DNA of 64,000 nucleotides from Granulosicoccaceae sp. 1_MG-2023 (lineage in GTDB: Bacteria; Pseudomonadota; Gammaproteobacteria; Granulosicoccales; Granulosicoccaceae): the NCBI GenBank assembly GCA_030546905.1, contig JAUOPI010000002.1:1-64000 (forward strand), given 5' to 3'. A program made the translations under genes and the position numbers. The notes under the pieces were generated by a model. That model made no database searches and was not told the DNA's origin. It saw only the letters and a program-made list of their open reading frames with translations. Below, piece after piece: positions 46,873-56,247 of the stretch (positions are counted from its first letter, which is position 1; each line of letters begins with the position of its first letter).

Positions 46873-47613
46873 ATGAAACCGTCCGTACGTATCGTTCTGG
46901 TTAACACCACACACGCAGGCAATGTTGGAGGCGTGGCCAGAGCCATGAAGAATATGGGGCTGGCCGAGCTCTATCTTGTGCAGCCCTGTAAATTCCGCAC
47001 CTATGACGGTTATGCCAGGGCCTCCGGCGCCAATGACATTATGGATAATGCGGTGGTCTGCGAGGATTTGACCGAAGCGCTGAGTGGCTGCACGCATGTT
47101 TACGGCACCAGTGCCCGCAGCCGCACCCTGGAGTGGGAAGACTGTTCAGCGCGCGAATGCGCGGCGCAGATCGGCGCGCTCGGCGGCAGTGCACAGGTTG
47201 CCATCGTCTTCGGCCGGGAGCGCTCGGGCTTGACCAACGAGGAGCTCGCGCTCTGCCACCACCGGGTTTATATTCCCACCGACCCGTCTTTCGCGTCGCT
47301 GAATCTGGCCGCTGCCGTGCAGCTGTTGTCCTATGAGATACGCATGGCGCTCGAGGGCGACAGCCCCGCGCCGGCAGCGGCGGCCGCTGTGCGCAAGGAA
47401 GACGAGCCGGCGCCGGCGGACGCTATGGCGCATTTCTATACGCATCTTGAGTCAACCCTGGTGGGGCTGGGCTTTCTGGATCCGGAAAATCCGCGCCAGT
47501 TGATGCGGCGTTTGCGCAAGCTTTATCAGCGTGCCCATCCGACCCGTTCGGAGCTGGCCATTCTCAGAGGCATTCTGAGTCTGACCGATAAAGCGGCAGC
47601 CAAAGACCGCTGA
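46873..47613 (+). CDS. trmJ: tRNA (cytidine/uridine-2'-O-)-methyltransferase TrmJ
   Basis: TrmJ methylates the ribose at position 32 of several tRNAs. The 246-residue SPOUT protein starts MKPSVRIVLVNTTHAGNVGG, with the knot motifs VAIVFGRERSGLTNEELALC near residue 111 and FASLNLAAAVQLLSYEI near residue 140, and a C-terminal extension from about 165. Position between suhB and cysE-isc is the standard gammaproteobacterial order. Confidence 0.96.
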   Translation: MKPSVRIVLVNTTHAGNVGGVARAMKNMGLAELYLVQPCKFRTYDGYARASGANDIMDNAVVCEDLTEALSGCTHVYGTSARSRTLEWEDCSARECAAQIGALGGSAQVAIVFGRERSGLTNEELALCHHRVYIPTDPSFASLNLAAAVQLLSYEIRMALEGDSPAPAAAAAVRKEDEPAPADAMAHFYTHLESTLVGLGFLDPENPRQLMRRLRKLYQRAHPTRSELAILRGILSLTDKAAAKDR

Positions 47614-47625
47614 TGCGGGCCGGCG

Positions 47626-47654
47626 ATGACTCTGCGCGGCAGAGTCGTTATAAT
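47626..47654 (+). promoter_or_regulatory. cysE promoter with overlapping palindrome
   Basis: A perfect -10 TATAAT lies at 47649-47654, with ATGACT at 47626-47631 as a partial -35 (17-base spacing). An inverted repeat GACTCTGC-GCG-GCAGAGTC occupies 47628-47646, covering most of the -35 and spacer. It may be an operator, or a hairpin at the end of the trmJ transcript, though no T-tract follows. Confidence 0.6.
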
Positions 47655-47682
47655 CTCCCACCTTTTTAATCGGGTATGACCC

Positions 47683-48501
47683 ATGTCAGAACGTGTCGGC
47701 TTCTTTAAACTTCTCCGCGAAGATATTTACAGCATTTTCGAGCGGGATCCGGCCGCGCGAACGGTTTTTGAGACCTTGACCTGTTATCCCGGTCTGCACG
47801 CGGTGATTTTCCACCGTATCAGCCACCGGCTGTGGCGTTACAACCTGAAATGGCTGGCGCGTTTTGTTTCGCATATTGCGCGCTGGCTGACCGGTATCGA
47901 GATTCATCCGGGGGCGACCATAGGGCGACGCTTTTTTATCGACCACGGCCTCGGGGTGGTGATCGGTGAAACCGCTGAGATCGGTGACGATGTGACGCTT
48001 TATCAGGGCGTTACCCTGGGCGGCACCAGCACCCAGAAAGGCAAGCGCCACCCGACCCTGGGCAACAATGTGATTGTCGGCGCCGGCGCCAAGGTTCTCG
48101 GTCCGTTTACGGTCGGTAATGATGCGCGGGTCGGCTCCAATGCAGTGGTGCTCAAAGCCGTGCCGGAAGGGGCGACGGTCACCGGTATTCCGGGCAAGAT
48201 TGTACGTCGCCGTGAAGGTGACGATGCCGAGCGCCGCGCTTACGCCGAGAAAATGGGGTTTGACGCCTACGGTATGACCGAGGGTATGCCGGATCCGGTG
48301 TCCAATGCGATCAGCGGCATGCTGGACCATATCCGTTTGCTTGACGAACGGATGGACAAGATGTGCGGCAGCCTGTCGCGGATGGGCGAGCAGGTCGACG
48401 GTATCAAGCCGCTGGACATGCAGTTTGACGACGATGGCAGTGAGCCGGAAAAGCCTGCCGGGGCGGCTGAAGACGCGCCTTTGCAATCCCAAGCAAAATA
48501 G
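47683..48501 (+). CDS. cysE: Serine O-acetyltransferase CysE
   Basis: CysE makes O-acetylserine, the acceptor for sulfide in cysteine synthesis. The 272 residues hold an N-terminal helical region and a left-handed beta helix with [20 protein letters not shown] near residue 70, GVTLGGTS and [16 protein letters not shown]. The last 80 residues, after GIPGKIVRR, form a longer helical and acidic tail than usual. It directly precedes the isc operon, fitting supply of cysteine for IscS. Confidence 0.96.
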   Translation: MSERVGFFKLLREDIYSIFERDPAARTVFETLTCYPGLHAVIFHRISHRLWRYNLKWLARFVSHIARWLTGIEIHPGATIGRRFFIDHGLGVVIGETAEIGDDVTLYQGVTLGGTSTQKGKRHPTLGNNVIVGAGAKVLGPFTVGNDARVGSNAVVLKAVPEGATVTGIPGKIVRRREGDDAERRAYAEKMGFDAYGMTEGMPDPVSNAISGMLDHIRLLDERMDKMCGSLSRMGEQVDGIKPLDMQFDDDGSEPEKPAGAAEDAPLQSQAK

Positions 48502-48509
48502 TCGGGTAT

Positions 48510-48542
48510 ATACTTGACTAAAACGCTCAGGTAAGGAATACT
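48510..48542 (+). promoter_or_regulatory. iscR promoter with type-1 IscR-like site
   Basis: TTGACT at 48514-48519 and AATACT at 48537-48542 are spaced by 17 bases. The 25 bases at 48510-48534 resemble the type-1 IscR motif: the left half (ATACTTGACTAAAAC) is strong, the right half degenerate. In E. coli, IscR with its cluster represses its own operon from such a site overlapping the -35. Confidence 0.65.
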
Positions 48543-48544
48543 CA

Positions 48545-48567
48545 CCACCATGCACTAACGATGGTGG
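48545..48567 (+). other. Inverted repeat just before the iscR ribosome binding site
   Basis: CCACCAT at 48545-48551 and ATGGTGG at 48561-48567 are perfect inverted repeats nine bases apart. The right arm abuts GGGCAGAG and the iscR ATG at 48574. If transcription starts near 48549 most of the stem is in the mRNA; it may affect translation or be a DNA site. Confidence 0.4.
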
Positions 48568-48573
48568 GCAGAG

Positions 48574-49044
48574 ATGAAACTGACAACCCGGGGGCGATAC
48601 GCCGTAACAGCGATGTTGGACCTCGCGCTGCGCGAAGGGAACGGACCGGTCTCACTGGCAGAAATTTCCGAGCGGCAGCTGATTTCCCTCTCCTATCTGG
48701 AGCAGCTTTTCGCTAAGTTGCGCCGCAATGGCTTGGTGAAAAGTACGCGCGGACCCGGCGGCGGCTACAGTGTGGCCCGCTCGCTGGATGAAATCTCGGT
48801 TTCGGAAATCATCGGCGCGGTTAACGAATCGGTCGACGCAACCAGTTGCGGCGGCAAAGGCAATTGCCACGGAACGGACGGGCGCTGCCTGACGCATGAT
48901 TTATGGGAAAGCCTGAGCAGCCAGATTGAGGACTTCCTCAGTGGCATCTCGCTTCAGCAGCTCATTAATCATCGCCATCAGAGCGAGAAAGCCGTTGCGG
49001 AAGGCACAAACGAATCAAAAGTCGTGTTTCAGCAACTGGGCTGA
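48574..49044 (+). CDS. iscR: Fe-S cluster regulator IscR
   Basis: IscR is an Rrf2-type regulator that senses Fe-S supply. The 156 residues begin [20 protein letters not shown], with the DNA-binding [20 protein letters not shown] and cluster ligands Cys91-x5-Cys97-x5-Cys103 with His107 in [20 protein letters not shown]. It heads the isc operon; iscS follows after 33 bases. Confidence 0.98.
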   Translation: MKLTTRGRYAVTAMLDLALREGNGPVSLAEISERQLISLSYLEQLFAKLRRNGLVKSTRGPGGGYSVARSLDEISVSEIIGAVNESVDATSCGGKGNCHGTDGRCLTHDLWESLSSQIEDFLSGISLQQLINHRHQSEKAVAEGTNESKVVFQQLG

Positions 49045-49077
49045 AACGAGCTTGACGATCTTCAAAAGAGGTAGGCA

Positions 49078-50301
49078 GTGAGTACAGTCAACGTCCCCAT
49101 TTATCTGGATTATTCGGCCACAACACCTGTGGACGAACGGGTCGCGCAAAAGATGTGTGATTGCCTGACCATGCAAGGCACTTTCGGAAACCCGGCTTCA
49201 CGCTCGCACAGCTATGGCTGGGATGCGGAAAAGCTGGTCGAAGAAGCGCGCAAAAATGTTGCCGATCTGATCAAGGCCGATCCGCGTGAAATCGTCTGGA
49301 CTTCGGGTGCGACCGAGTCGGATAACCTGGCGATCAAAGGCGCTGCCCACTTCAATAAGAAGAAAGGTCAGCACATCGTCACCATGAAAACCGAGCACAA
49401 AGCGGTACTCGATACCTGCCGTCAGCTCGAGCGCGAAGGTTTCGAAGTGACTTATCTCGACCCGGAGCCGAACGGTCTGCTGGATCTGGACAAGTTTGTT
49501 GCCGCGCTGCGTGACGATACGATCCTTGTTTCGATCATGCACGTGAATAATGAAATCGGTGTGGTTCAGGACATTCCCGCGATCGGTAAAATTACCCGTG
49601 AGCGCAAGATTCTGTTCCATGTGGATGCGGCGCAAAGCCCGGGCAAGGTTGATATCGACGTGGATGCCATGAATGTCGACCTGCTGGCCCTGAGCGCGCA
49701 CAAAGTCTACGGCCCGAAAGGTATAGGTGCGCTCTATGTACGCCGCAAGCCGCGGGTGCGTATCGAAGCGCAGATGCACGGCGGTGGTCATGAGCGCGGC
49801 ATGCGCTCCGGCACGCTGCCGACCCACCAGATCGTGGGCATGGGTGAGGCTTTCCGCCTGGCCGGTGAAGAAATGGCGCAGGAAAACGAGCGGATCCGCG
49901 CACTGCGTGACCGTCTCTGGACTGCTCTGAGCGATATGGAAGAGGTTTACCTGAACGGCGACGAGAAACAGCGCATTCCGGGTAACCTGAACGTCAGCTT
50001 TAACTTCGTCGAGGGCGAGAGCCTGATGATGTCGCTTAAAGGTGTGGCGGTGTCCAGCGGCTCGGCCTGCACCAGTGCCAGCCTGGAACCGTCCTATGTG
50101 CTGCGTGCGCTGGGTCGCTCTGATGAGCTGGCACACAGTTCCATCCGCTTCACTATGGGACGATTCACCACGGAAGAAGAGGTGGATTACACAGCGAAGA
50201 CGGTTCGCGAGGCCGTGGAAAAACTGCGTGCGCTCTCACCCTTGTGGGATATGTATAAAGAAGGAATTGATCTCGACTCCGTCCAGTGGGCGGCGCACTG
50301 A
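49078..50301 (+). CDS. iscS: Cysteine desulfurase IscS
   Basis: IscS takes sulfur from cysteine for Fe-S clusters and tRNA thiolation. The 407 residues start at a GTG ([20 protein letters not shown]) behind AGAGGTAG. The PLP lysine is in [20 protein letters not shown] near residue 205 and the catalytic Cys in [20 protein letters not shown] near residue 331. Length and neighbours are as in E. coli. Confidence 0.98.
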   Translation: MSTVNVPIYLDYSATTPVDERVAQKMCDCLTMQGTFGNPASRSHSYGWDAEKLVEEARKNVADLIKADPREIVWTSGATESDNLAIKGAAHFNKKKGQHIVTMKTEHKAVLDTCRQLEREGFEVTYLDPEPNGLLDLDKFVAALRDDTILVSIMHVNNEIGVVQDIPAIGKITRERKILFHVDAAQSPGKVDIDVDAMNVDLLALSAHKVYGPKGIGALYVRRKPRVRIEAQMHGGGHERGMRSGTLPTHQIVGMGEAFRLAGEEMAQENERIRALRDRLWTALSDMEEVYLNGDEKQRIPGNLNVSFNFVEGESLMMSLKGVAVSSGSACTSASLEPSYVLRALGRSDELAHSSIRFTMGRFTTEEEVDYTAKTVREAVEKLRALSPLWDMYKEGIDLDSVQWAAH

Positions 50302-50337
50302 ACAAATCCGGTAAGATTTAGCTGATTGGAGGCTGAC

Positions 50338-50730
50338 ATGGCTTACAGCGACAAAGTAATCGATCATTATGAGAACCCGCGCAACGTCGGCGTTCTGGAC
50401 AAAGAAGACCCCAGTGTCGGTACCGGCATGGTTGGCGCCCCGGCGTGTGGTGATGTGATGCGTCTGCAGATCAAAGTCGACGAAAACGGCGTGATCGAAG
50501 ACGCAAAATTCAAAACCTATGGCTGCGGTTCGGCGATTGCCTCCTCATCTCTGGTGACAGAGTGGGTTAAGGGCAAAACGCTCGATGAAGCCAGCAGCAT
50601 CCGTAACAAAGACATAGCTGAAGAACTGGCGCTGCCGCCGGTTAAAATCCATTGCTCGGTTCTGGCCGAGGATGCGATTGCGGCGGCGATTGAAGATATC
50701 AATCGCAAGCGCGGTGCAGCAGGAGAGTAA
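50338..50730 (+). CDS. iscU: Fe-S cluster scaffold IscU
   Basis: IscU is the scaffold on which IscS sulfur and iron are assembled. The 130 residues start at ATG 50338 (MAYSDKVIDHYENPRNVG). The three cluster Cys are in GAPACGDVM, TYGCGSAIASSS and KIHCSVLAED, and LPPVKIHCS is the HscA-binding motif. Ribosome binding site GGAGG lies seven bases before the start. Confidence 0.98.
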   Translation: MAYSDKVIDHYENPRNVGVLDKEDPSVGTGMVGAPACGDVMRLQIKVDENGVIEDAKFKTYGCGSAIASSSLVTEWVKGKTLDEASSIRNKDIAEELALPPVKIHCSVLAEDAIAAAIEDINRKRGAAGE

Positions 50731-50736
50731 AACGTC

Positions 50737-51060
50737 ATGAGCATCAGCCTGACTGAGTCAGCGGCCAGACATGTCCGCAATTTTCTCGACAACCGCGGCC
50801 AGGGTGTCGGCCTGCGATTGGGCGTGCGCACGACCGGCTGCTCGGGGATGGCTTATGTGCTCGAGTTTGCCGACGAAGTGGGCGAAGACGATGTGACCTT
50901 CGAAGATAAGGACGTCACGGTCGTAATTGATAAAAAGAGCCTGCTCTATCTGGACGGGACGGAACTGGATTTCACCCGCGAAGGCTTGAACGAAGGGTTT
51001 CGGTTCAACAATCCTAACGTCAAAGATGAGTGCGGCTGTGGTGAAAGCTTCACTGTTTGA
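50737..51060 (+). CDS. iscA: A-type Fe-S carrier IscA
   Basis: IscA carries Fe-S clusters or iron to targets. The 107 residues start [20 protein letters not shown] and hold the three conserved Cys in [14 protein letters not shown] and DECGCGESF. It follows iscU by six bases. A strong terminator-like hairpin lies just after it. Confidence 0.97.
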   Translation: MSISLTESAARHVRNFLDNRGQGVGLRLGVRTTGCSGMAYVLEFADEVGEDDVTFEDKDVTVVIDKKSLLYLDGTELDFTREGLNEGFRFNNPNVKDECGCGESFTV

Positions 51061-51083
51061 GTGGGGTTGTTCAGCAAACAAGG

Positions 51084-51111
51084 ACGCCCTGCCAAGCAGG
51101 GCGTTTTTTTT
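51084..51111 (+). terminator. Strong terminator inside the isc operon, between iscA and hscB
   Basis: A perfect 9-pair stem (51084-51092 with 51096-51104) and three-base loop followed by eight T has the full form of a rho-independent terminator. It lies 23 bases after the iscA stop and should reduce expression of hscB-hscA-fdx-iscX relative to iscRSUA, unless they have their own promoter; none is evident in the 20 bases that follow. Confidence 0.88.
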
Positions 51112-51134
51112 AGGGCGCGGGGAGCGTGGCTGGC

Positions 51135-51665
51135 GTGAAACTGAGCGATAATTATTTCGAAATCTTCGGCTTGCCGGTGTCCACGGCACCGGATGCCGGG
51201 GCAATTGATGAGGCTTATAAACGGCTTCAGCGGGAATGGCATCCGGATCGTTTCTCGGCCGGTAGCGATGAGGAAAAGCGTCGCGCCATGCAGTACACCT
51301 CGGTGATCAATCAGGCCCGTCAGACCCTGACTGATCCGTTGGCCAGAGCGATCTATCTGCTTTCCCTCAAAGGTGTCGATCTGGACGCTGAGACCGACAC
51401 GCGTATGCGGCCGGAGTTTCTGATGGCACAGATGGAATTGCGCGAGCGCCTGGAATTGGTCGACGGCGCGGCCGACCCTTATGCGGCGATCGATAAGCTG
51501 CGTGATGAAGTTGCAGTCCATGCCCGTGATACGGCAACAACGTTTGCCGCGGCCTGGGAGGGCGATGATACGGCCGGGGCACGCGACCTTGCGCGTGAGT
51601 GGCAGTTTCTCGACAAGCTCCGCCGCGAACTGGATGAAAAAGAACAGCGCCTCGACGGCGACTGA
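51135..51665 (+). CDS. hscB: Co-chaperone HscB
   Basis: HscB is the J-domain partner that brings IscU to HscA. The product of about 176 residues starts MKLSDNYFEIFGLPVST; I prefer the GTG at 51135, ten bases after GGGGAG, over a GTG at 51126 that lies almost on it. The J domain has WHPDRF (HPD loop intact) near residue 36, and the C-terminal helices hold FLMAQMELRERLE, the IscU-binding part. Confidence 0.95.
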   Translation: MKLSDNYFEIFGLPVSTAPDAGAIDEAYKRLQREWHPDRFSAGSDEEKRRAMQYTSVINQARQTLTDPLARAIYLLSLKGVDLDAETDTRMRPEFLMAQMELRERLELVDGAADPYAAIDKLRDEVAVHARDTATTFAAAWEGDDTAGARDLAREWQFLDKLRRELDEKEQRLDGD

Positions 51666-51682
51666 GATAGCAGAGTGGAATC

Positions 51683-53566
51683 ATGGCTTTATTGCAGATA
51701 GCAGAACCCGGTCAGTCCAGCGCACCGCATCAGCACCGTCTGGCTGTCGGGATTGACCTGGGCACAACCAATTCGCTGGTCGCCAGTGTCAGAAGCGGCA
51801 AGGCCGTGATTCTGGCGGATGCGGACGGTCAGCCGTTGTTGCCGTCAGTGGTGCGCTACAGCGAAGACGGCGTCGTCGTCGGCCGGGCCGCGAAGAGCGC
51901 TGCAGCTGCGGATCCGCTCAATACCATCAGTTCGGCCAAGCGCCTCTTGGGCCGTTCGGCCGACGAGATCAGCGCGGCAGGCGGAGCCGGGCACTACCGG
52001 CTTGTAGAAGATGAAGGCAGTCCGCGGATTGAAACCCGTAGCGGGGCGGTTTCGCCGGTGGAAGTGTCGGCGGAAATCCTCAAGGTGCTGCGGCAAAGAG
52101 CGGAAGAAGCGCTCGGCGGTGAGCTGGTTGGCGCGGTGATTACAGTGCCGGCTTATTTCGATGATGCGCAGCGTCAGGCCACCAAAGATGCGGCACGGAT
52201 TGCCGGGTTACATGTGTTGCGCCTGATCAATGAGCCGACCGCTGCGGCGGTGGCCTATGGTCTGGATAAAGGCGCCGAAGGGGTGATTGCGGTTTATGAC
52301 TTCGGCGGCGGCACCTTTGATATTTCTCTTTTGCGCCTGAATAAAGGCGTGTTCGAAGTGCTGGCAACGGCCGGCGATGCGGCGCTCGGTGGTGATGATC
52401 TCGATCAGGCCGTGGTTGCGCATCTTCTTACCCGCCACGGGCTGGCTGACAGCGATGCGGCGGAAGACCGGCGTCTGCGCGATGCGGCGCGCGCTTTAAA
52501 AGAAGCGCTCTCGGATGCTGACGAAGCCGGCTATACGTTCAGCCATGGTGGTCAGGAATACAGCGGCAAGCTCAGCGGCGAGGAGCTGGTGCAGCTGATC
52601 GATCCCTTGATCGCGAAAACCCTGGCGCCGTGCCGGCGTACCTTGCGTGATGCCGGTGTCAGCAAAGACGAGATTACAGCGGTGGTGATGGTCGGCGGAT
52701 CGACCCGCACCCCGGCGGTACGCCGCCGCGTGAGCGAGTTTTTCGGCCAGCCGGTGTTGACGGATATAGATCCCGATCAGGTGGTTGCCTTGGGAGCGGC
52801 GGCTCAGGCCGATGTGCTGGCCGGTAATAACCCCGATTCGGATATGCTCTTGCTGGACGTGATTCCGCTTTCGCTGGGGCTGGAAACCATGGGGAATATC
52901 GCGGAGAAAATCATCCCGCGTAACACCACGATTCCGGTCGCCCGCGCGCAGGAGTTCACCACCTATAAAGACGGCCAGACCGCCATGTCGCTGCACGTTA
53001 TTCAGGGCGAGCGTGAGTTGGTCAGTGATTGCCGCTCGCTGGCGCGCTTTGAGTTGCGCGGTATTCCGCCCATGGTGGCGGGGCAGGCGCGGATTCTGGT
53101 GACCTTTCAGGTCGACGCCGACGGGCTGCTGAGCGTGTCAGCGGTGGAAAAGTCCAGCGGCGTGCAGGCCAGCGTCGATGTGAAGCCGTCATACGGTCTC
53201 AGCGACGGCGAAATCGAATCCATGTTGCGCAGCTCCATGGAAAATGCCGAAGCCGATGTGCGGGCACGCAGCCTGGCTGAGCAGCAGGTTGAGGCCCGGC
53301 GGGTGCTTGAAGCGATTGATTCCGCCTTGCGCAATGACGGCGAACGTTTTCTTTCGCCGTCAGAGCTCAGTGCCCTGCAGGCTGTGCGTGACGAGCTTGC
53401 CGCGGTCGTGGACGACAGCGACGAGAATAAAATCAATGCGGCGGTCAAAAAGCTCGAAGCGGCCAGTGCCGACTACGTCGAGCGCCGTATGAATGCCAGT
53501 GTGCACGATGCCATGGCAGGCCACGCTGTGGACGAATTCAGTGCCGGGACTCAGGACCCGGAGTAA
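51683..53566 (+). CDS. hscA: Fe-S chaperone HscA
   Basis: HscA is the specialised Hsp70 that releases clusters from IscU. The 627 residues contain [20 protein letters not shown] near residue 25, [16 protein letters not shown] near residue 205, [19 protein letters not shown] near residue 337, and a substrate domain from about 390. It lies between hscB (17 bases upstream) and fdx (31 bases downstream). Confidence 0.98.
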   Translation: MALLQIAEPGQSSAPHQHRLAVGIDLGTTNSLVASVRSGKAVILADADGQPLLPSVVRYSEDGVVVGRAAKSAAAADPLNTISSAKRLLGRSADEISAAGGAGHYRLVEDEGSPRIETRSGAVSPVEVSAEILKVLRQRAEEALGGELVGAVITVPAYFDDAQRQATKDAARIAGLHVLRLINEPTAAAVAYGLDKGAEGVIAVYDFGGGTFDISLLRLNKGVFEVLATAGDAALGGDDLDQAVVAHLLTRHGLADSDAAEDRRLRDAARALKEALSDADEAGYTFSHGGQEYSGKLSGEELVQLIDPLIAKTLAPCRRTLRDAGVSKDEITAVVMVGGSTRTPAVRRRVSEFFGQPVLTDIDPDQVVALGAAAQADVLAGNNPDSDMLLLDVIPLSLGLETMGNIAEKIIPRNTTIPVARAQEFTTYKDGQTAMSLHVIQGERELVSDCRSLARFELRGIPPMVAGQARILVTFQVDADGLLSVSAVEKSSGVQASVDVKPSYGLSDGEIESMLRSSMENAEADVRARSLAEQQVEARRVLEAIDSALRNDGERFLSPSELSALQAVRDELAAVVDDSDENKINAAVKKLEAASADYVERRMNASVHDAMAGHAVDEFSAGTQDPE

Positions 53567-53597
53567 TTCTTTAGAACATGAAACCGGCGAAACCAAC

Positions 53598-53936
53598 ATG
53601 CCCAAGATAATTGTGCTGCCCCACGAAGATATTTGCCCCGAGGGCGCCGTGCTTGAAACCGAGCCGGGCGTCTCGGTGTGTGATGCCTTATTGGCCAACG
53701 ATGTGCCGATTGAGCACGCCTGTGAGAAGTCCTGTGCCTGCACGACCTGCCACGTCTACGTGCGTGAAGGGCTGGAGTCCCTGGAGGAGGCCAGCGAGCA
53801 GGAAGAGGATTATCTGGACAAGGCCTGGGGTCTGGATCCGGATTCGCGTCTGAGCTGCCAGGCGGTGGTCGCTGATGAGGATCTCGTGATCGAGATTCCG
53901 CGTTATACGATCAATATGGTCTCCGAGAACCACTAA
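53598..53936 (+). CDS. fdx: ISC-type 2Fe-2S ferredoxin Fdx
   Basis: Fdx gives electrons for cluster assembly on IscU. The 112 residues start at ATG 53598 (MPKIIVLPHEDICPEGAVLE). The 2Fe-2S ligands are in CEKSCACTTCHVYV near residue 42 and RLSCQAVV near residue 86. iscX follows 13 bases later. Confidence 0.98.
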   Translation: MPKIIVLPHEDICPEGAVLETEPGVSVCDALLANDVPIEHACEKSCACTTCHVYVREGLESLEEASEQEEDYLDKAWGLDPDSRLSCQAVVADEDLVIEIPRYTINMVSENH

Positions 53937-53949
53937 GAGGGAAGGGCTG

Positions 53950-54144
53950 ATGAACTGGACAGATGTGCTCGATATCGCCATCGCACTGGACGAGGCGCAC
54001 CCGGATACCGACCCGCGTTATATCCGTTTTACGGATCTGCATGCCTGGATCTGTGCGCTTGACGAATTTGCCGATGAACCGGAAAATTCCAACGAAAAGA
54101 TACTCGAGGCCATACAAATGGCCTGGATTGACGAAAAAGATTAA
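53950..54144 (+). CDS. iscX: IscX (YfhJ) Fe-S assembly regulator
   Basis: This 64-residue acidic protein matches IscX: MNWTDVLDIAIALDEAHPDT, RFTDLHAWICALDEFADEP and the C-terminal LEAIQMAWIDEKD. It binds IscS and tunes its activity in an iron-dependent way. It closes the isc operon; GAGGGAAGG precedes the start. Confidence 0.97.
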   Translation: MNWTDVLDIAIALDEAHPDTDPRYIRFTDLHAWICALDEFADEPENSNEKILEAIQMAWIDEKD

Positions 54145-54152
54145 ATGGGTCG

Positions 54153-54181
54153 TTGACTCGCCCTGCGGGGTTGCGTAAACT
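54153..54181 (+). promoter_or_regulatory. Promoter of the tRNA cluster
   Basis: TTGACT at 54153-54158 and TAAACT at 54176-54181, spaced by 17 bases, are close to consensus and followed by a GC-rich discriminator (CGCGCCCC), typical of stable-RNA promoters under stringent control. tRNA-Pro starts 62 bases downstream. Confidence 0.75.
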
Positions 54182-54243
54182 CGCGCCCCTGCAAACATGA
54201 CGCGACAGGCAAGCGTTGTCGTTTGCCGGAAGTCTGGCGAGTC

Positions 54244-54320
<77 letters not shown>

Positions 54321-54366
54321 TACTTTTCCCGATTTCCGATGCCCGGGCGGTTCAGGTTTGTATAAT

Positions 54367-54443
54367 GCGCCCGTAGCTCATTTGGATAGAGCATCGGCCT
54401 TCTAAGCCGAGGGTAGCAGGTTCGAATCCTGCCGGGCGTGCCA
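54367..54443 (+). tRNA. tRNA-Arg (TCT)
   Basis: Acceptor GCGCCCG pairs with CGGGCGT (one G-T pair) followed by GCCA. The loop CTTCTAA in stem TCGGC/GCCGA gives anticodon TCT. It lies 46 bases after tRNA-Pro. The TATAAT directly touching its first base is too close to be its promoter. Confidence 0.97.
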
Positions 54444-54456
54444 GTTTCATATCAAT

Positions 54457-54533
54457 GGTGGGCGTAGCTCAGTTGGTAGAGCGCAGGATTGTGATTCCTG
54501 TGGTCGTGGGTTCAAATCCCATCGTCCACCCCA
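54457..54533 (+). tRNA. tRNA-His (GTG)
   Basis: Acceptor GTGGGCG pairs with CGTCCAC, with the extra G at position -1 (54457) that is special to His tRNAs opposite C73, then CCA. The loop TTGTGAT gives anticodon GTG. Confidence 0.97.
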
Positions 54534-54705
54534 TTTTTTCATTGGCAGACTCAGACGGATCTGGTCTGCCGGTGCCTCACGGGCCGGCTGTAACAGCCGG
54601 TACCGAGATTCCAGGCCGGAAGCGGCGTCTCTCACCCGATTACGCTGTTATGTCCGAGATTTACGGGTCGTTTGCGGTATATACTATGCGGCTTGGATAA
54701 GTGAC

Positions 54706-54790
<85 letters not shown>

Positions 54791-54890
54791 TCTGTGTATT
54801 CTCTTTCATTAACCCAGTGCCCCCGATCGGGGTGCCCTTCAAAAACATACCTGCTAACGATTGCTTGCGTTGCAGGTGTTGAGGTGGAAC

Positions 54891-56192
54891 ATGCAAGTAT
54901 CAGTCGAAACAACCCAGGGTCTTGAGCGTAAACTCACTGTGACCGTTCCTTCAGAGGCAATTGATTCGAAAGTTGAGGAACGCCTCAACTCGATGAAAAA
55001 AACCGTCAAGGTCAATGGGTTCCGCCCCGGCAAAGTACCGATGTCGGTGATCAAAAAACGCTATGAAGGGCAGGTCCGCGGCGAAGTACTGGGTGACGTC
55101 ATCAATAGCAGCTTCTACGAAGCCGTATCTCAGGAAAAACTGCGTCCGGCGGGTTATCCGCAGATCACACCGGTCGAGAGTGAGTCCGCAGAAGGCTTTA
55201 CGTTCGACGCTGTGTTCGAGATTTACCCGGAAATTACCCCCGCAGCTGTGGACAGTATCTCAATCGAACGTCCGGTCGCTGAAGTAAAAGACAGTGACGT
55301 CGATGACATGCTGGAAACCTTAAAAAAGCAGCGTGGTACCTGGGAAGATGCCGACCGTGCCAGCCAGAATGAAGATCAGGTGGTGATCGATTTCACCGGC
55401 CGTGTTGATGGCGAAGAGTTCGACGGCGGCAAGGCTGAGAACACGCCGCTGGTACTGGGGTCCAATTCCATGATTCCGGGATTTGAAGACCAGATCGTGG
55501 GTATGAAAGCCGGTGAAGAGAAAACCATCAAGGTGACTTTCCCGGAAGAGTACCAGGCCGAACATCTGGCCGGTAAAGAAGCTGAGTTCGATATCCGGGT
55601 TCACAGCGTTCAGGAACGCAAATTGCCCGAAATTGATGAAGAGTTCGTCAAATCATTCGGTATCGAAGACGGTGATGTTGAGGCCCTGCGTAAGGATATC
55701 CGCAACAACATGGAGCGCGAGCTGAAACAAGCGCTTGATGCGGCAGTCAAAAACCAGGTGATGGAAGGTCTGCTCGAAGTTAACGAGATCGACGTGCCGG
55801 CGGCGCTGGTCAAAGAAGAGACCGGCCGCATGAAGCAACAGCTGATGCAGCAAATGCCGCAGGGCGCGAATGCAGACACGCTGAGCGATGATCTGTTCGC
55901 AGACGATGCCACGCGTCGCGTCAAGCTCGGACTGCTGATTGCCGAGATCGTGAAACAGAACGAGATCAAGGCCAGCCCGGAAAAAGTGCGCGAGCAAATT
56001 GAAAACATTGCTGCTTCTTATCAGGAGCCGCAGCAGGTTATTGACTACTATTATGGTAACCGCGAACTTCTGCAGAACATGGAAGGCGTGGTTCTGGAGC
56101 AGCAGGTGTGCGATTGGGTTCTGGACAAAGCCCAGGTTTCCGACGTTGAGAAAGAGTTCAAAGACGTCATGAACCAGGCGCGCCGGGGCTGA
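54891..56192 (+). CDS. tig: Trigger factor
   Basis: Trigger factor is the ribosome-bound chaperone and prolyl isomerase. The 433 residues start at ATG 54891 behind GAGGTGG. The ribosome-binding loop is in NGFRPGKVPMSVIKKRYE near residue 44; the FKBP-type domain at about 150-240 holds VVIDFTGRVDGEEFDGGKAE; the helical arms follow. A palindrome CCCCGATCGGGG lies in the 100-base gap after tRNA-Leu. clpP, clpX and lon follow in conserved order. Confidence 0.98.
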   Translation: MQVSVETTQGLERKLTVTVPSEAIDSKVEERLNSMKKTVKVNGFRPGKVPMSVIKKRYEGQVRGEVLGDVINSSFYEAVSQEKLRPAGYPQITPVESESAEGFTFDAVFEIYPEITPAAVDSISIERPVAEVKDSDVDDMLETLKKQRGTWEDADRASQNEDQVVIDFTGRVDGEEFDGGKAENTPLVLGSNSMIPGFEDQIVGMKAGEEKTIKVTFPEEYQAEHLAGKEAEFDIRVHSVQERKLPEIDEEFVKSFGIEDGDVEALRKDIRNNMERELKQALDAAVKNQVMEGLLEVNEIDVPAALVKEETGRMKQQLMQQMPQGANADTLSDDLFADDATRRVKLGLLIAEIVKQNEIKASPEKVREQIENIAASYQEPQQVIDYYYGNRELLQNMEGVVLEQQVCDWVLDKAQVSDVEKEFKDVMNQARRG

Positions 56193-56247
56193 TTCACAGC
56201 GCCTTCAGGCGTAATTAAAGACACAGCAAACGGAGAATAAACAAGCA

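Noticed and set aside
54361-54366. TATAAT directly before tRNA-Arg
   Set aside because: A promoter here would start transcription about seven bases inside the tRNA, so it cannot make the mature RNA; the upstream promoter at 54153-54181 serves instead.
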